Positions 22,183 through 32,057 of a stretch of DNA of 32,057 bases are shown here, in pieces. Location of the stretch: positions 1-32,057 of the forward strand of contig QANT01008049.1 in NCBI GenBank assembly GCA_003254885.1, read 5' to 3'. This stretch comes from Purshia tridentata. Lineage: Eukaryota > Streptophyta > Magnoliopsida > Rosales > Rosaceae. The notes beneath the pieces were generated by a model. It did not search any database and was not told where the DNA came from. It was given only the letters and a program-made list of their open reading frames with translations. The translations under genes and the position numbers were made by a program. Every line of letters begins with the position of its first letter. Position 1 is the stretch's first letter.

Positions 22183-23728
22183 GAATTACCTGTAACGTAG
22201 TGAATACAAAGATGAAGATGGCGAGAACTCGGTGAGTGTGGAAGGTGTAGTGTTTGGAAGCACGTCCGAGCCATAGTCCAGTTGCCCAACCAGCTGTGCC
22301 CAGAAGGTAACCTACAATCTGGCAGGAGATATGAAGAACAAACCACCTGGAACAAGGACAAGGGTATCTTCTGAAGTACCTCGCTACAATTACTCCCAAG
22401 GGCAATAGTGTTCCCCACCCCACAATATTCAGAATTCCATGCACCTATTACCAAATATTAACAAGGGCAAAATTAACAGTAATACTATATTTACTTACTA
22501 TATTGTTCATAATCTATGTAAAAGATATACCAAACATAGTACAAATTAATAAAGCTATTTGCACCTCTTTTAATAACCATGCCCTTACAAGCAATTAACA
22601 TGATGAGTAAATTTTATAGTCTAAATAATAATAAGGCACAATTTATTCGCACTACCCTTTATTACTAAGTTGACTATTTGGGTCATTCAATAATAGTCTA
22701 TTATAATATTTGTATTATTTTAGTGGCTAACACCTAATTTTTTTGTATATTTCGATAATATACTGTCGAATCAGCCTATAAATTTTTACAAAAAAGGATA
22801 AAATTAATAAGAAAAGTATGTTAATTCAAAATATATTAAGATAATTAACGTAGTAATTAAGAATAGTCGGAATAGTATGTACCTAATCATAAAAACATGC
22901 ATGGTGGCAATTAACAATTAGAAATTAGGCCCCATCTGCATGGATAAATGTAAGTAACGTCTCGATTCTGAAGTTGCTGAGTAATCTAGTTGAAAATACA
23001 CCGACATATCCCCCTTTACCAAATAAAAAAATAATAATAAAACATCTTGATCTTACCGTTCTACCGTGATGGCGGCTATTTCCTATGCCTGTACCACGTC
23101 CAGTGTTCAAGTCTATAGTCTCCGTGCTATCCACATTCTGTAGAGCTGCGTGATGCATCTTGGGCTCCATAATATCAGCATCGGCATCGAACCCAACTTG
23201 CCAAACATGGTTGAGCCTCGAAATGTTGTAATCTCCTGTATCTTTAGGCAAAACCAGCGTTGCAAATATTGACATGTACCTATTCGGGTCTACATAACCT
23301 TTCATGTTCTGGACAACAACATCAGTAAAATTCGTCGAAGGCTGCAGTCGACAACCCAGCTTGGTATCGCTGGTGATGTTGTATTGTTTGACCACCAGAG
23401 ACCCATCTGGCTGAATAATGCCTATGATGGCTCTGGTCCCAACCATCTGAGGCCTTTTTCGACCTGGGTTCACCCCCCAAGCTACCCATTTTACCTTATG
23501 GTGATCTGCAGGCAGTCTGATGCTGAATAAGATGTCAATCTCAATCTGGGTCTTTTTGTGGACGTTCCAGCCCAATTCAGCTCCCAAAGTGACCAATTTC
23601 TTGCACTGGGTCATGTTCATGGGGTTTATGGGACTACAATTAGACAATTTGGATGGCTCGGCATTGGTGTAGAGAAAAGAGAACAAGGTCAGTATGAGAA
23701 ATGTTACAGATTTGATAGAACTCCACAT
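21744..23728 (-). CDS. DOMON and cytochrome b561 domain membrane protein, complete
   Basis: A predicted plasma-membrane electron-transfer protein: an extracellular DOMON domain fused to a b561 core that moves electrons from cytosolic ascorbate across the membrane. Three exons join in frame to 1263 nt (420 residues): 23057-23728, 22190-22444, 21744-22079. Residues 1-23 are a signal peptide (ending FLYTNA), DOMON spans about 45-180 (WVAWGVNPGR, GCRLQP, LNHVWQVG), and exon 2 starts the b561 core. The four haem-ligand histidines expected for the family are visible: H226 (VHGILNIVGWG), H262 (VLHISCQ), the HTHRV histidine about 295, and H331/H332 (YHHFLGY). There are five predicted helices and a Lys/Ser/Pro-rich cytosolic tail. 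The length is slightly above the usual 390-400. Intron 1 (22445-23056) holds MITE C; intron 2 is only 110 bp and contains a microsatellite next to its donor. Confidence 0.95.
22152..22181. repeat. (GA)15 microsatellite beside the exon 2 donor of the b561 gene
   Basis: A perfect 30-bp GA run on the + strand, which is a CT run in the transcript, beginning a few bases after the GT donor at 22188-22189. The whole intron is 22080-22189. Confidence 0.95.
22626..22892. mobile_element. Foldback Mutator-like MITE C, 249 bp (22635-22883), in b561 intron 1
   Basis: The left end GGCACAATTTATTCGCACTA closely follows the left end of element A (GGCCCAATTTATACCGACTA); the right end, inverted, reads GGTACATACTATTCCGACTA. 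The flanks TAATAATAA (22626-22634) and TAATCATAA (22884-22892) match at 8 of 9 positions. The inner motif is eroded: TTTTAGTGGCTAACACCTAAT at 22718-22738. It shares GTCATTCAATAATAGT with element B. No coding capacity. Confidence 0.82.
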
Positions 23729-23789
23729 TTTTGACTAAAAGACTGAATGGCTTACAGGTTTCGTCAGAGTTGCTATGTATGGTATGTGC

Positions 23790-23798
23790 CTATATATG
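23790..23798 (-). promoter_or_regulatory. TATA box of the DOMON-b561 gene
   Basis: CATATATAGG on the minus strand lies about 62-70 bp upstream of the ATG at 23728, a position that would give a leader of roughly 35 nt. Assigned by sequence and spacing only. Confidence 0.55.
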
Positions 23799-23799
23799 T

Positions 23800-26700
23800 T
23801 GTGAGAGGAGGGTGAGTCTTCTTTTTGGGTTTCAAATTGGATAAGATTAAGGGAGAAGTTAAGCATAGTTTTTTTTATTCTTATTTTTTATTTCACTTTC
23901 TTTTACAGCTTGTTATGTTGGGTCACATTGTTGTATACACTTTCTACGTGAAAAATTGTTGTCTTCAGGAGTACCCCAGCCACTTTTCGGCTAGCTAGCT
24001 AGCTGTCGTAATTAAATTAAGTAATGTTGCTTGTCAAATGCTTCAAGAAATGTTCTTTAGAAGGTCTTGATGGTGAAGTTTCTTCATGTTAAAACTTAAC
24101 CTTACAAGGTCATGGAACAAATCTGTCTTTTAGATTTGTCAGTATATATATAAATATACCTTTAATTAATGACTATTCGATCTTCTTTTTAGGCATGACT
24201 TCTTTTCATAAAATGCATGTGAGAAAGGCCCACATGCATGTTACGTACGTACAATCGATGTTAACTCTCACATACAAATGTTCCAAGGTTTACTTTATAC
24301 TTGCCAAAATTAGATAATCATCACAGCTTAGTTTCCAATATAAATAAGGAAAAAAATTATGGGCCTCAAAATTATGCATTTTTCAATGACATGGAATATC
24401 CATGTCATTTGAACTAAATATATTTTAAATTAAATATTCCACATTATTATAAGTAAAATATCCAATTTACCCTTGTGTGCAAATCTGAAAACTCAAGTTG
24501 TCTTCCTCATCTGGATTGACATTTGCTTCTGGTTGGCTGCGTCAATATGTTAATCTAAAGGAACAAACATGGATAAATTGGTATTTGACTCATGGTGATG
24601 TGTAGAATTTAAATTAGTTTCAAATGACGTGGTTTTGTCATCATTGAGGCACAAGTTGAGGCACACATTTTTTATACCCTCTAGCATTATCCTATAAATA
24701 ATGCCCAACTCCTTACATGCAAATATGTAATAAGCTATTCTTTTACAAACCAGTTCTAATTTAATAAATGTTGACTTATAATGAAAAATTGGAATATAAA
24801 ATTAAATATGCGTCAAATTGTATTTGGTTTGTAAAGATTATAATTAATTAATGGCTCCTCAAAGATAAGGAGTCCATCATTTTTCTTGCAATGTGTTAGT
24901 GAATTGTTATATATGGATTCATGTTAAGTAACGATTAACTTTGACATTTTATTAGTTAGATTCATGCAATCTTATTTTATCGTGTTAATTTTAATACTCT
25001 TAATTTGAGATAAAAAATAGCCGACTTGAGAAATTATTTATACCACATCAACTACTCCTTCTACAAAGAAGTTTTTTTTAAAAAAAAAATTTGAGACACC
25101 GTCTGATTAACGTGTAGAATCTCTAATTAATTGATCTATTTTCTGCCAAAAAAAAACTGGCTGTATCTTGCTCTGGCACTTAGATAAAGGCAAATTAATT
25201 AATTAATGGGAATAATAGTTGATGAAAAGTCATAAGCGACATGTGAATGATTAATGAAGATCTTGTGCAAGGTGCAAGCGACACCTAATGGCTAACCACA
25301 AAGGCACTACTACCTAGTTTACTCGTGTAACTCGTGTTTGATGTTTTCCTAATATACTCTCTCTTTTTGCCACTTTTCCTAATATATTCTTAACCCAACG
25401 GATTAACAAATTTTCTTTCCCTTGCTTTGCGACACGTACAGATTCCAATACCTTTCAACTTTTCTTCTGCTTCTTATAATTCAGCTTTACTATACGGCCT
25501 ACACGTGTTTATACTACTCCATTATCCCTCAATAAAGACTGATTTTAGGCATGGATTTTGTGAGAACATACGAAACCATATTATTTATATGACGTGTAAC
25601 AAGTTCCCAAGTTCTCAAATTTTTGTTTTCGTAGTTTTCTTCTTCTAATTTTCTTGTATGCTTAATTCACATTCTTAAAATTTTATGCAATTGCAAGGAA
25701 AAAGCAAGGGATTAATTTTTTAGTTCTATTTTTGAAGAAATTTTTAGTTATTTATTCAAACCATCCCTTAATTAATTTAAATTATGTCACATGCAAATTA
25801 AAACAAGATAGAATAGTCAAATTATGTGATAGCTCTAGTTTTAGAAAATGTACTGTTGCATTGTTAATATTGGAAAATTACGTTCAATAAAAACTAACAC
25901 TTTTCATAACAATTAACCATCATCATCAACAAACACATATTATGCTCAGGGTGGATTGGAGATTTTTTCTGGTGCGAAATTTAAATTTGGGATGTGAGAG
26001 AGCCTACATACACTCATTGGCACTTGAATGCTCACACACATCTTGCATTAGTTCCTTATTGGAGAAACTCAAAGGGTGTATCTGTGTGCTTTTTATTTTT
26101 CCTTTTACAGTTTGATTAAATTACAAATGCATAGTGTAAAATTGTCGTTTTAGAAATTAGGATATTTGCTCTACATCTTTTTTGCATCCTACGTGAACTC
26201 TGATGCTCAGCTTAATAGAACTCGATTATAAAAAGGCCAAAATATCTGTAGCCTAAATTAAGCTTGTAATTAACGATAATTTTTGGCAAAATAATCAAAT
26301 TCATGTACACAAGCCATGAAGTAAATTGATTATTTTCCAATATAATAGAGTGAACTAGATGCCTTAGCCGAGTGTGTTCTAGAATATTGAACGAGAATAG
26401 GGGATTTTACATTTTGTATCACATGGCCAAAATGGAGAAGTAAACATTTCTTATATATTCAAATAGACACGTGCATATCGATCAAGATATTAATTATATT
26501 CATTTTAGTTCGAGGAGTAGACACCTGGAGTATTTGATGAAGCAGAGAGATGCTTTGACCAGCACTTGTATCTCACTTTATATACATTAAAATCCGGACG
26601 ACCTTAAAGTATATATTTTCTCTCATTGCTTTCTTGTCCCTTCCAATTTGTTATCTATTTGAATTTAGGAATAATGAGGTGCACCATACTTTGTACCAGT

Positions 26701-26842
26701 ACATATATATATATGTTAATAATGTTATGGAGGTAAAAGCCTTACTTTCTTTTTGGTTTGTTTAGTATATAGCCGTTGAATTTGGACCATTCCACTAAGA
26801 CAGCTATTCTAGCATGTCAACCCTGCTTTCAAGCTCCATAGC
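23800..26842. other. AT-rich intergenic region
   Basis: There is no recognisable gene. The 73-codon frame at 25427-25648 has no domain. It holds a candidate foldback element (24361-24662), a perfect CACGTG G-box at 26468-26473 about 560 bp upstream of the first STIG1-type gene, and a short TA run at 26703-26714. Confidence 0.5.
24361..24662. mobile_element. Candidate foldback MITE with a GCCTCAA terminus
   Basis: GCCTCAA at 24363-24369 is mirrored by TTGAGGC at 24644-24650, repeated at 24656-24662. Inside, CATGTCATTTGAACTAAAT at left pairs with ATTAGTTTCAAATGACGTG at right. The left arm also contains a perfect small hairpin, AATGACATGGA and TCCATGTCATT separated by three bases (24385-24409). 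No target duplication was found. It is unrelated in sequence to elements A-C. Confidence 0.5.
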
Positions 26843-26849
26843 TATAAAA
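26843..26849 (+). promoter_or_regulatory. TATA box of STIG1-type gene A
   Basis: TATAAAA within GCTATAAAATCCCC, 186 bp upstream of the chosen ATG at 27035, implies a leader of about 160 nt. This is a strong match to the plant TATA consensus. Confidence 0.7.
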
Positions 26850-27034
26850 TCCCCGCACCCCACAAATCAATCATCCTTCTCCATCCTCATCCTCCTTGCT
26901 CAAAACAGATAACAAAACACGAAATTACACCTTATTTTAACAGGCCATTTTGCCATTGTTTCCTTTACTTGTTTCGAGCTGTTAACTGGTCTGCAAACTG
27001 TTCTACATCACAGACGTGCACACAAACAAGCAAA

Positions 27035-27502
27035 ATGAAGGTGGTCAAGATGTTCTTGGTCATGATTGTTTTCAGGCTTCTAGTCCTTAGCATTGCTGCA
27101 TTACCAAACCAACAAGAAAATGATATTGATAAGTTACTTGTGACCCAAGAAAGTACTGATGAACGGCTTATGACCCAAGAAAGTAGTGATGAAGTGCATG
27201 AACTGGGACGCTTCCTCTGGCAAACTAGGAAGCAAAATCGCCTGCGACTGACTTGCAACAAGTTTGGTAGTCTTTGCCGAGCAAAGGGTAGCCCAGGACC
27301 AGATTGCTGCAAGAAGAAGTGTGTTGATGTATTGAAAGATCGCCTCAACTGTGGGAGGTGTGGGAAGAAATGCAGGTACAATCAGATATGCTGCAGCGGC
27401 AAATGTGTGAACCCCTCATTCAATGGGAGGCATTGTGGTGGATGTAACAACAACTGCGGCAATGGGAGGTTTTGTGCTTTTGGACTCTGCAATTATGCTT
27501 AG
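27035..27502 (+). CDS. STIG1/GRI-family secreted cysteine-rich protein A
   Basis: A predicted secreted 155-residue protein of the STIG1 (stigma-specific protein 1 / GRIM REAPER) family, whose members act outside the cell as ligands in stigma exudate or cell-death signalling. It is intronless. The start at 27035 puts a signal peptide at once (MKVVKMFLVMIVFRLLVLSI, 1-22); an in-frame ATG at 26969 would place 22 polar residues before it. A variable acidic propeptide (25-60) includes a tandem 10-residue duplication (LVTQESTDER, LMTQESSDEV). GRFL precedes a domain of 16 cysteines (74-152): CC-KKKC, NCGRCGKKC, ICCSGKCVN, HCGGCNNNC, ending FCAFGLCNYA. The segment just before the domain is basic (RKQNRLRLTC) and lacks the NPRAADHC motif found in paralogue B. 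The family call is firm; the member and partner are unknown. Confidence 0.92.
   Translation: MKVVKMFLVMIVFRLLVLSIAALPNQQENDIDKLLVTQESTDERLMTQESSDEVHELGRFLWQTRKQNRLRLTCNKFGSLCRAKGSPGPDCCKKKCVDVLKDRLNCGRCGKKCRYNQICCSGKCVNPSFNGRHCGGCNNNCGNGRFCAFGLCNYA
27137..27196 (+). repeat. In-frame 30-bp tandem duplication in STIG1-type gene A
   Basis: Two 30-bp units, each containing TGACCCAAGAAAGTA, encode LVTQESTDER then LMTQESSDEV. The high nucleotide identity suggests recent duplication in the propeptide region. Confidence 0.9.
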
Positions 27503-29590
27503 GGAATAAGAAACCATATTATTTATTCAAACTCAAATTCTTTTAATTGTAAACTAAAGCCTAAAGGCAAATTAAAGTAGTTTAATACCATGATCCGGTT
27601 GATCATAATTCATATATAATTCCTCTCACCAATCAGTTTCCAATTTCATATTTATTATTTTAATCAAGAGTTCATACATGGTTTAACTATTTGGTCAACC
27701 ATATGGTATATATATAGCTCCTTTCTGCTACATCTTTAGATAGGCGAACTTTGTTGCTGATGCTTTGGCTAATCTTGGCCACTCCAGGTTTCCAACCCCC
27801 TTGCTTTGCTTGATAAAGTTTGGGTTTGCTCCATGCCTGGTGCATGTGTTGTGTTACCGGCCGCTTTCAACTTTGACTAGCTTGGTCTTGGTCGTTTTTT
27901 AGCTTTGTTGTGTAATTTCTTTTTTTCCCAGCACAAAGAAAAAAAAATAGCCATAAATATATAGAGAGATCTTTTTAGGCGATATCTTAATAATTTTATT
28001 TATTGGACATTATGATGCCCGGCCACTTCAAATTATAATTTTACAATATAAATTATTATACGTGTTCATGTCTCTTGAATAACTTTAATTATATAAGTGT
28101 GTATAACTATATATATTGTGTTCGTGTCAATTTTGTCTGTTTTATGCTTATAATATAGTGTTGCACTTGCTTTGGACGTGTGCTCGTATAGACCCAATCA
28201 GGGATTGATTTTCAAATGAATCAAGTCGGAATATTGTTGTTTGAAAGAAATTGATCTTAAATTTGTAGATTTTCATAATGCAGACCAAAATGCATATACC
28301 AATTCCAAATTTTAAAATCTTAAAATATTAACATCAATATTGCTCAAAAAAGAAATAATAACACTCATTAATTCGACCGATCCATATATCTTTTTTTGGC
28401 CTTTTTTCCCCATTAATGGTCCAATTTGTGATGGAGAAGGAAGAAAAAGATGCATGTGCTTGCATCTGTAAGTTAAATATGGGAAGAGGCCATATACTTT
28501 CGGTGGAAAAAGAAAAGTGTTATTCATGTGGGTAGGCTTTTGGAGATCAGGCCATCATGTGCTTATAAGCGACTTTCTAGGGAAGAGCTATGGCCCTTTG
28601 CGTACCAGAGTGTATACATATGAAGAGGACAACTCTTTAATTTTTTTTTCTCTTAGATAATCCCAAATTGGGGAAATCAATGACCACCTAAAGCTGGCTC
28701 TTGCTTTTCATTTGCTTATCACTTATCAAATTATTAACAGATAGCCTATTAAATATTGTAGGAGAGCGATCACAATTTTGAATCTCCACCAATTAAAATT
28801 CTTGCTTACTTCTGAATTAATGCATCTATATATTTAGTTTGTTTTGAGAGTGCACAAAACGAGCATTTCCCTCCTATTATAAAATATAAATATATATCAC
28901 TTTTGGATCAATTAATATATATTAGAGCCTATGTTATGAATTTGGATGTTTATTTCAAACATCACATTAGGAAAAAGAAATATATATATATATATAAGAG
29001 TTTTATATTAGCCAAGAATCCCTAGTAAAGTAAATAGCTAAATCCTCATGACATGCATGGGGAGAAATTAGGGAAGAAGCTAGTGCTACATTTCTTAGGG
29101 CGATGCATGTGGGATATTGACTTTTTTTTAGAAGAAAATTGTGTTAATTAATGGAGAAAGAAATTAAAGAAAAGAAATGGACACCAAAGTAATTATCAAC
29201 CATTATAGTAATTAATATCACTTCTATATTAATTGATTGAACAAACTTTACTTTACAATCATTTCCATGTGGCCTTGTAGACTATCTTAACAATGTCTAA
29301 CAAAAAAATGTGTGAGTGTCAATTAATAATAAGTCATTGATTAATACAAACAAATCACGCGCGTACGTACTTACTCATAAAATTCTTAAATAAAACAATA
29401 ACATCATTACATTTAGAGAATCAAGCACTCGAGGACTGTATAAAATTAAAAATGAACTATATATTAAATTGATAATTAAACCACCGAATTTTTTTTTCTT
29501 ATTGTGGTTTTTTATTGCATTATGAATAAAATTATGAACCTCATAAGCTGAGTACTCACAATCCCTTAAGTAATATTGAACCTGCCCTTC
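27503..29590. other. Intergenic region between the two STIG1-type genes
   Basis: The 3' ends of both genes face this 2.1-kb AT-rich stretch. It contains a LINE 3' relic (27747-27948) and a (TA)8 run at 28981-28996. The 71-codon frame at 28312-28527 has no domain. No further STIG1 copy or fragment was seen here. Confidence 0.5.
27747..27948 (+). mobile_element. LINE 3' end relic (RNase H tail and poly-A)
   Basis: The + strand encodes NFVADALANLGHSRFP, matching the end of the plant RVT_3/RNase H-type domain found in non-LTR retrotransposons. The frame continues to a stop at 27900-27902, followed by a short T-rich 3' region and an A9 tail at 27940-27948. Everything upstream of the RNase H tail is missing, as expected for a 5'-truncated LINE insertion. 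An RNase H-like host gene fragment is the alternative. No convincing target duplication was found because the flanks are TA-rich. Confidence 0.65.
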
Positions 29591-30070
29591 TTAAGCGTAG
29601 TCGCAGAGACCGTACACGCAATACTGGCCAACCTTGCAGCGGTGGTTGCAGCCGCCGCAATGCCTCTTGTCGTAGTCGGTGTTCACGCACTGCCCTCTGC
29701 AGCATGACTGCGTGTACTTGCACTTGTTCTTGCACGCGCCGCAATTGTGCTTGTCCTCCGACAAGTCCATGCACTTGTTGTTGCAGCACGTCGTGTTCTT
29801 GCCACCGCCCTCCGCCACGGGCACATAGGCGCATATCTCGTTGTCCTTGTGGCAGTGGTCGGCCGCTCTAGGGTTTTTTGTCTCGGCCAGAAAACGACTC
29901 ACCCTTTGAGAAGGTAAAACCAGATTGTTGTCCTTCATGGGCTGCTGGTCTTGGTCAGTCCACGTGTTTTCTTCTTGTTGATCCTGAGTACCGACCCTTT
30001 TGACGGTGACCAAAGTGATGGACAAAGCCATGGTTATTGCTAGCAGCAGTATGATCTTGATGGCTGCCAT
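29591..30070 (-). CDS. STIG1/GRI-family secreted cysteine-rich protein B
   Basis: A second secreted STIG1-family protein of 159 residues, intronless, on the opposite strand about 2.1 kb from copy A. The ATG at 30068-30070 opens a signal peptide (residues 1-22), followed by a Gln/Asp-rich propeptide (27-55). The motif [17 protein letters not shown] (57-73) leads into 16 cysteines (73-156): [33 protein letters not shown], ending [10 protein letters not shown]. It has one possible N-glycosylation site (NTT). Cysteine spacing after the first CC is the same as in A, so both fold alike, but this gene is markedly richer in G+C. Its leader is CT-rich. It keeps the pre-domain motif that A has lost, so B may be the more typical member. 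Tissue and receptor cannot be read from sequence. Confidence 0.94.
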   Translation of the reverse strand: MAAIKIILLLAITMALSITLVTVKRVGTQDQQEENTWTDQDQQPMKDNNLVLPSQRVSRFLAETKNPRAADHCHKDNEICAYVPVAEGGGKNTTCCNNKCMDLSEDKHNCGACKNKCKYTQSCCRGQCVNTDYDKRHCGGCNHRCKVGQYCVYGLCDYA

Positions 30071-30189
30071 GGCTTTGTCCCTCTCTATGTGTTTGTGGGT
30101 CTTTGTGTGAGAGAGAGGGAGGTTATTGTGTGTTTGGGTTGTTTGGAGGGTATGTTTGATTTGGAGGGTTGGGTGGGGAAGACTTGGGG

Positions 30190-30195
30190 TTTATA
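30190..30195 (-). promoter_or_regulatory. TATA box of STIG1-type gene B
   Basis: CTATAAACC on the minus strand, 120 bp upstream of the ATG, is followed by a pyrimidine-rich leader with CTCTCTC repeats. Position and sequence fit a plant core promoter. Confidence 0.65.
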
Positions 30196-32057
30196 GTAGG
30201 GAGGGGTTGACGCGGGAAAGGTGGTAAAAGCTGGTGTGGTTCCTTTGGGATGTGCTGCAATTTGAGTGTGGTCGAATCCTAGGCCCTAACTAAATTAACT
30301 TCATTGATTTGGGCACTACCATACTCAACCCCCTTACATTCAAAGGGCACCCTTCGTTTTTAAGGACCATATATATGCTACATGCGTTGCATTTATGAAA
30401 AATACTAGCTAGAGCTAGCTGTATATACGTACGTTTCTTGGATTACATTACATGTACACATGATATGGACAATTGATCATATGCTCATTAACCATAATAT
30501 TTGATATAACAAGTAAATAAAATTCCATAAAATGAATCATTTTAATGAAACTCTTATTTTTGTCGAGAAGATAGTTAAAAATATTAAGATATTTAAGCAT
30601 TTATAGAAATTAACGTAGAATCAATATATAAGATTGAGATTAGAGTCAATTAAATTGGTCAAATATACATATTTGTATGACAAGTATTTCAAGATATGTC
30701 GAGTAATTCAATCTTAAAATACCCAAATCCAGCTAAAGTCGAGATTAAACCTTGTCAAAATCTAAGTCAAAATTGTTCAATTAAAACAGGTTATTTAATT
30801 TATGAATATTCATAATAAAGACACATCAACCTCTATATAATGTCATCAACAAATATGATATGGAATGTAGTCTTAACATCATTTTTAATTGCATGCTAAT
30901 TATTACTACTTCGTACTTACTACTAAAGTCACACCAATATATGAAAGTCAAAGGGTAGTTTTGACAATTCACTAACCTTGATGTCTTATGAGAATGGGGT
31001 GCCCCAAAGATGAGAATTAATCAAATATATGCTGCCATGAATAGCCGACCTGAAGAAATTTAGGCATGCTGTAAGGGGAAGCAAAGGGACCTGGGGATTA
31101 ATGAAACTTATTACACAAGGAAGCAAACAGACGCTAGCTAAACATTATATATTATATGATATGTGACGTGTTATTCTAAACAATACTTTAACTCGTATAT
31201 TAAGTAGGCTCTGTGTATGTACAGCTTATTAATCAAACATGTAAATTCAATTATGCAAGCAAACTAGCTAGCCCCTCAAGGCTTAATAGTACTATTACAC
31301 GTTTATTGAGTAACACGTAATTGTGCCAAATGAATGGCCACCACGTTTCATGATCGATTTAAGGCTGCTTAATTTGACACAATTTTTCATGTATTTTATT
31401 CTATATTGGATTCATGTATTTTATTATTGCATGTGGAATATTCCTATACCTTGTAAATCGGCTGAGGAATATTGAGTTAATTCCCAAGACCTTTTTTTTT
31501 ACGGAAAATGTTAATTGAAATTGTCCTAACACGTATTTTTTCCCAATTTGCATTTACTAACTTACGTTTGCTTCATCTTTTTTTCTTTTAAGTCTCTCAA
31601 TGGTTATTTTATTTTTTATCTTTCTTTTGTGGGTTAATTTTACCAAATATGTTGTCATGAGCAATTACAATGACACCAACAAGTACTCGATCAATCATTA
31701 ATTACGTACCATACAATTCCTATTAATTTCATAATTCACGTTTACTTTATTATAAAATTATATTTTGATTATTGAAACAATTAAACTTGAGCCCAAATAT
31801 TCAATATTCAATATTGATTAATTGTATATATTTTTCTGGTTAAACCTAAAAACCGAATAATAACATAACATGTTATACTATGAATGAAATATAAATCAGA
31901 CCAAATATATATATATATATATATAAACCTCTCTAGCTACCTACATATATATATATATATGTATATGTGACTAGGTATTTACGTATCATATAACTGCATG
32001 AGTAGTATGAATATATATATATATATATATTAACGACCCACGTTGCACACACTGCGC
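30196..32057. other. AT-rich intergenic region at the right edge
   Basis: No coding region is supported. The last 160 bp hold three separate AT dinucleotide runs. Confidence 0.55.
31905..32030. repeat. Cluster of three (AT)n microsatellites
   Basis: Perfect AT runs at 31905-31924, about 31944-31960 and 32011-32030, separated by short unique sequence. Likely polymorphic. Confidence 0.9.

Noticed and set aside
26965..27381. 138-codon minus-strand open frame across STIG1-type gene A
   Set aside because: It is antisense to a clear cysteine-rich coding sequence with signal peptide and TATA box, and its own translation has no domain.
29556..29834. 92-codon minus-strand frame overlapping STIG1-type gene B
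   Set aside because: An alternative frame of a GC-rich coding region; Arg/Gln/Val-rich translation typical of frame shadows.
1..32057. tRNA, rRNA, CRISPR or bacterial-type operons
   Set aside because: None seen; spliced genes and plant families show the window is nuclear plant DNA, where CRISPR and operons are not expected.

Overview
This is nuclear DNA of a flowering plant, most likely a core eudicot and plausibly a woody rosid, although the species cannot be fixed from sequence alone. The basis is AT-rich intergenic DNA, many short GT-AG introns, plant-only gene families, and small foldback transposons and microsatellites between genes. I rebuilt gene models by joining exons at splice sites in a consistent reading frame. 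Their family assignments rest on remembered family sequences, not on database searches.

Layout, left to right. (1) 25-2145, minus strand: the first seven coding exons of a KEA4/5/6-type K+/H+ antiporter; the rest lies beyond the left edge. (2) 3630-5125: a gene-poor block with two inverted arrays of about 30-bp repeats enclosing a broken DUF247 gene fragment; it is probably an unclassified transposon. (3) 6545-15446, minus: a complete 21-exon gene for the plastid branching-enzyme-like protein SBE3/EMB2729 (899 residues), with one GC-AG intron and two catalytic aspartates replaced. (4) 15713-16472: a 760-bp foldback element with a perfect 9-bp target-site duplication. (5) 17290-20027, minus: a complete 7-exon YggS/PLPBP-type pyridoxal-phosphate homeostasis protein (245 residues). 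(6) 21744-23728, minus: a complete 3-exon DOMON + cytochrome b561 protein (420 residues). (7) 27035-27502, plus, and 29591-30070, minus: two intronless STIG1/GRI-type secreted cysteine-rich proteins, tail to tail.

The genes do not form one pathway. The strongest shared signal is mobile. Three foldback elements (15713-16472, 21441-21666, 22635-22883) share terminal sequence, have 9-bp target duplications (9/9, 8/9 and 8/9 matches) and carry the same short inner palindrome. They look like one Mutator-like non-autonomous family, inserted respectively upstream of SBE3, just 3' of the b561 gene and inside its first intron. The rest (about 2.4-3.6, 5.1-6.5, 16.5-17.3, 20.0-21.4, 23.8-26.8, 27.5-29.6 and 30.2-32.1 kb) is AT-rich intergenic DNA with promoters, simple repeats and a few transposon relics.
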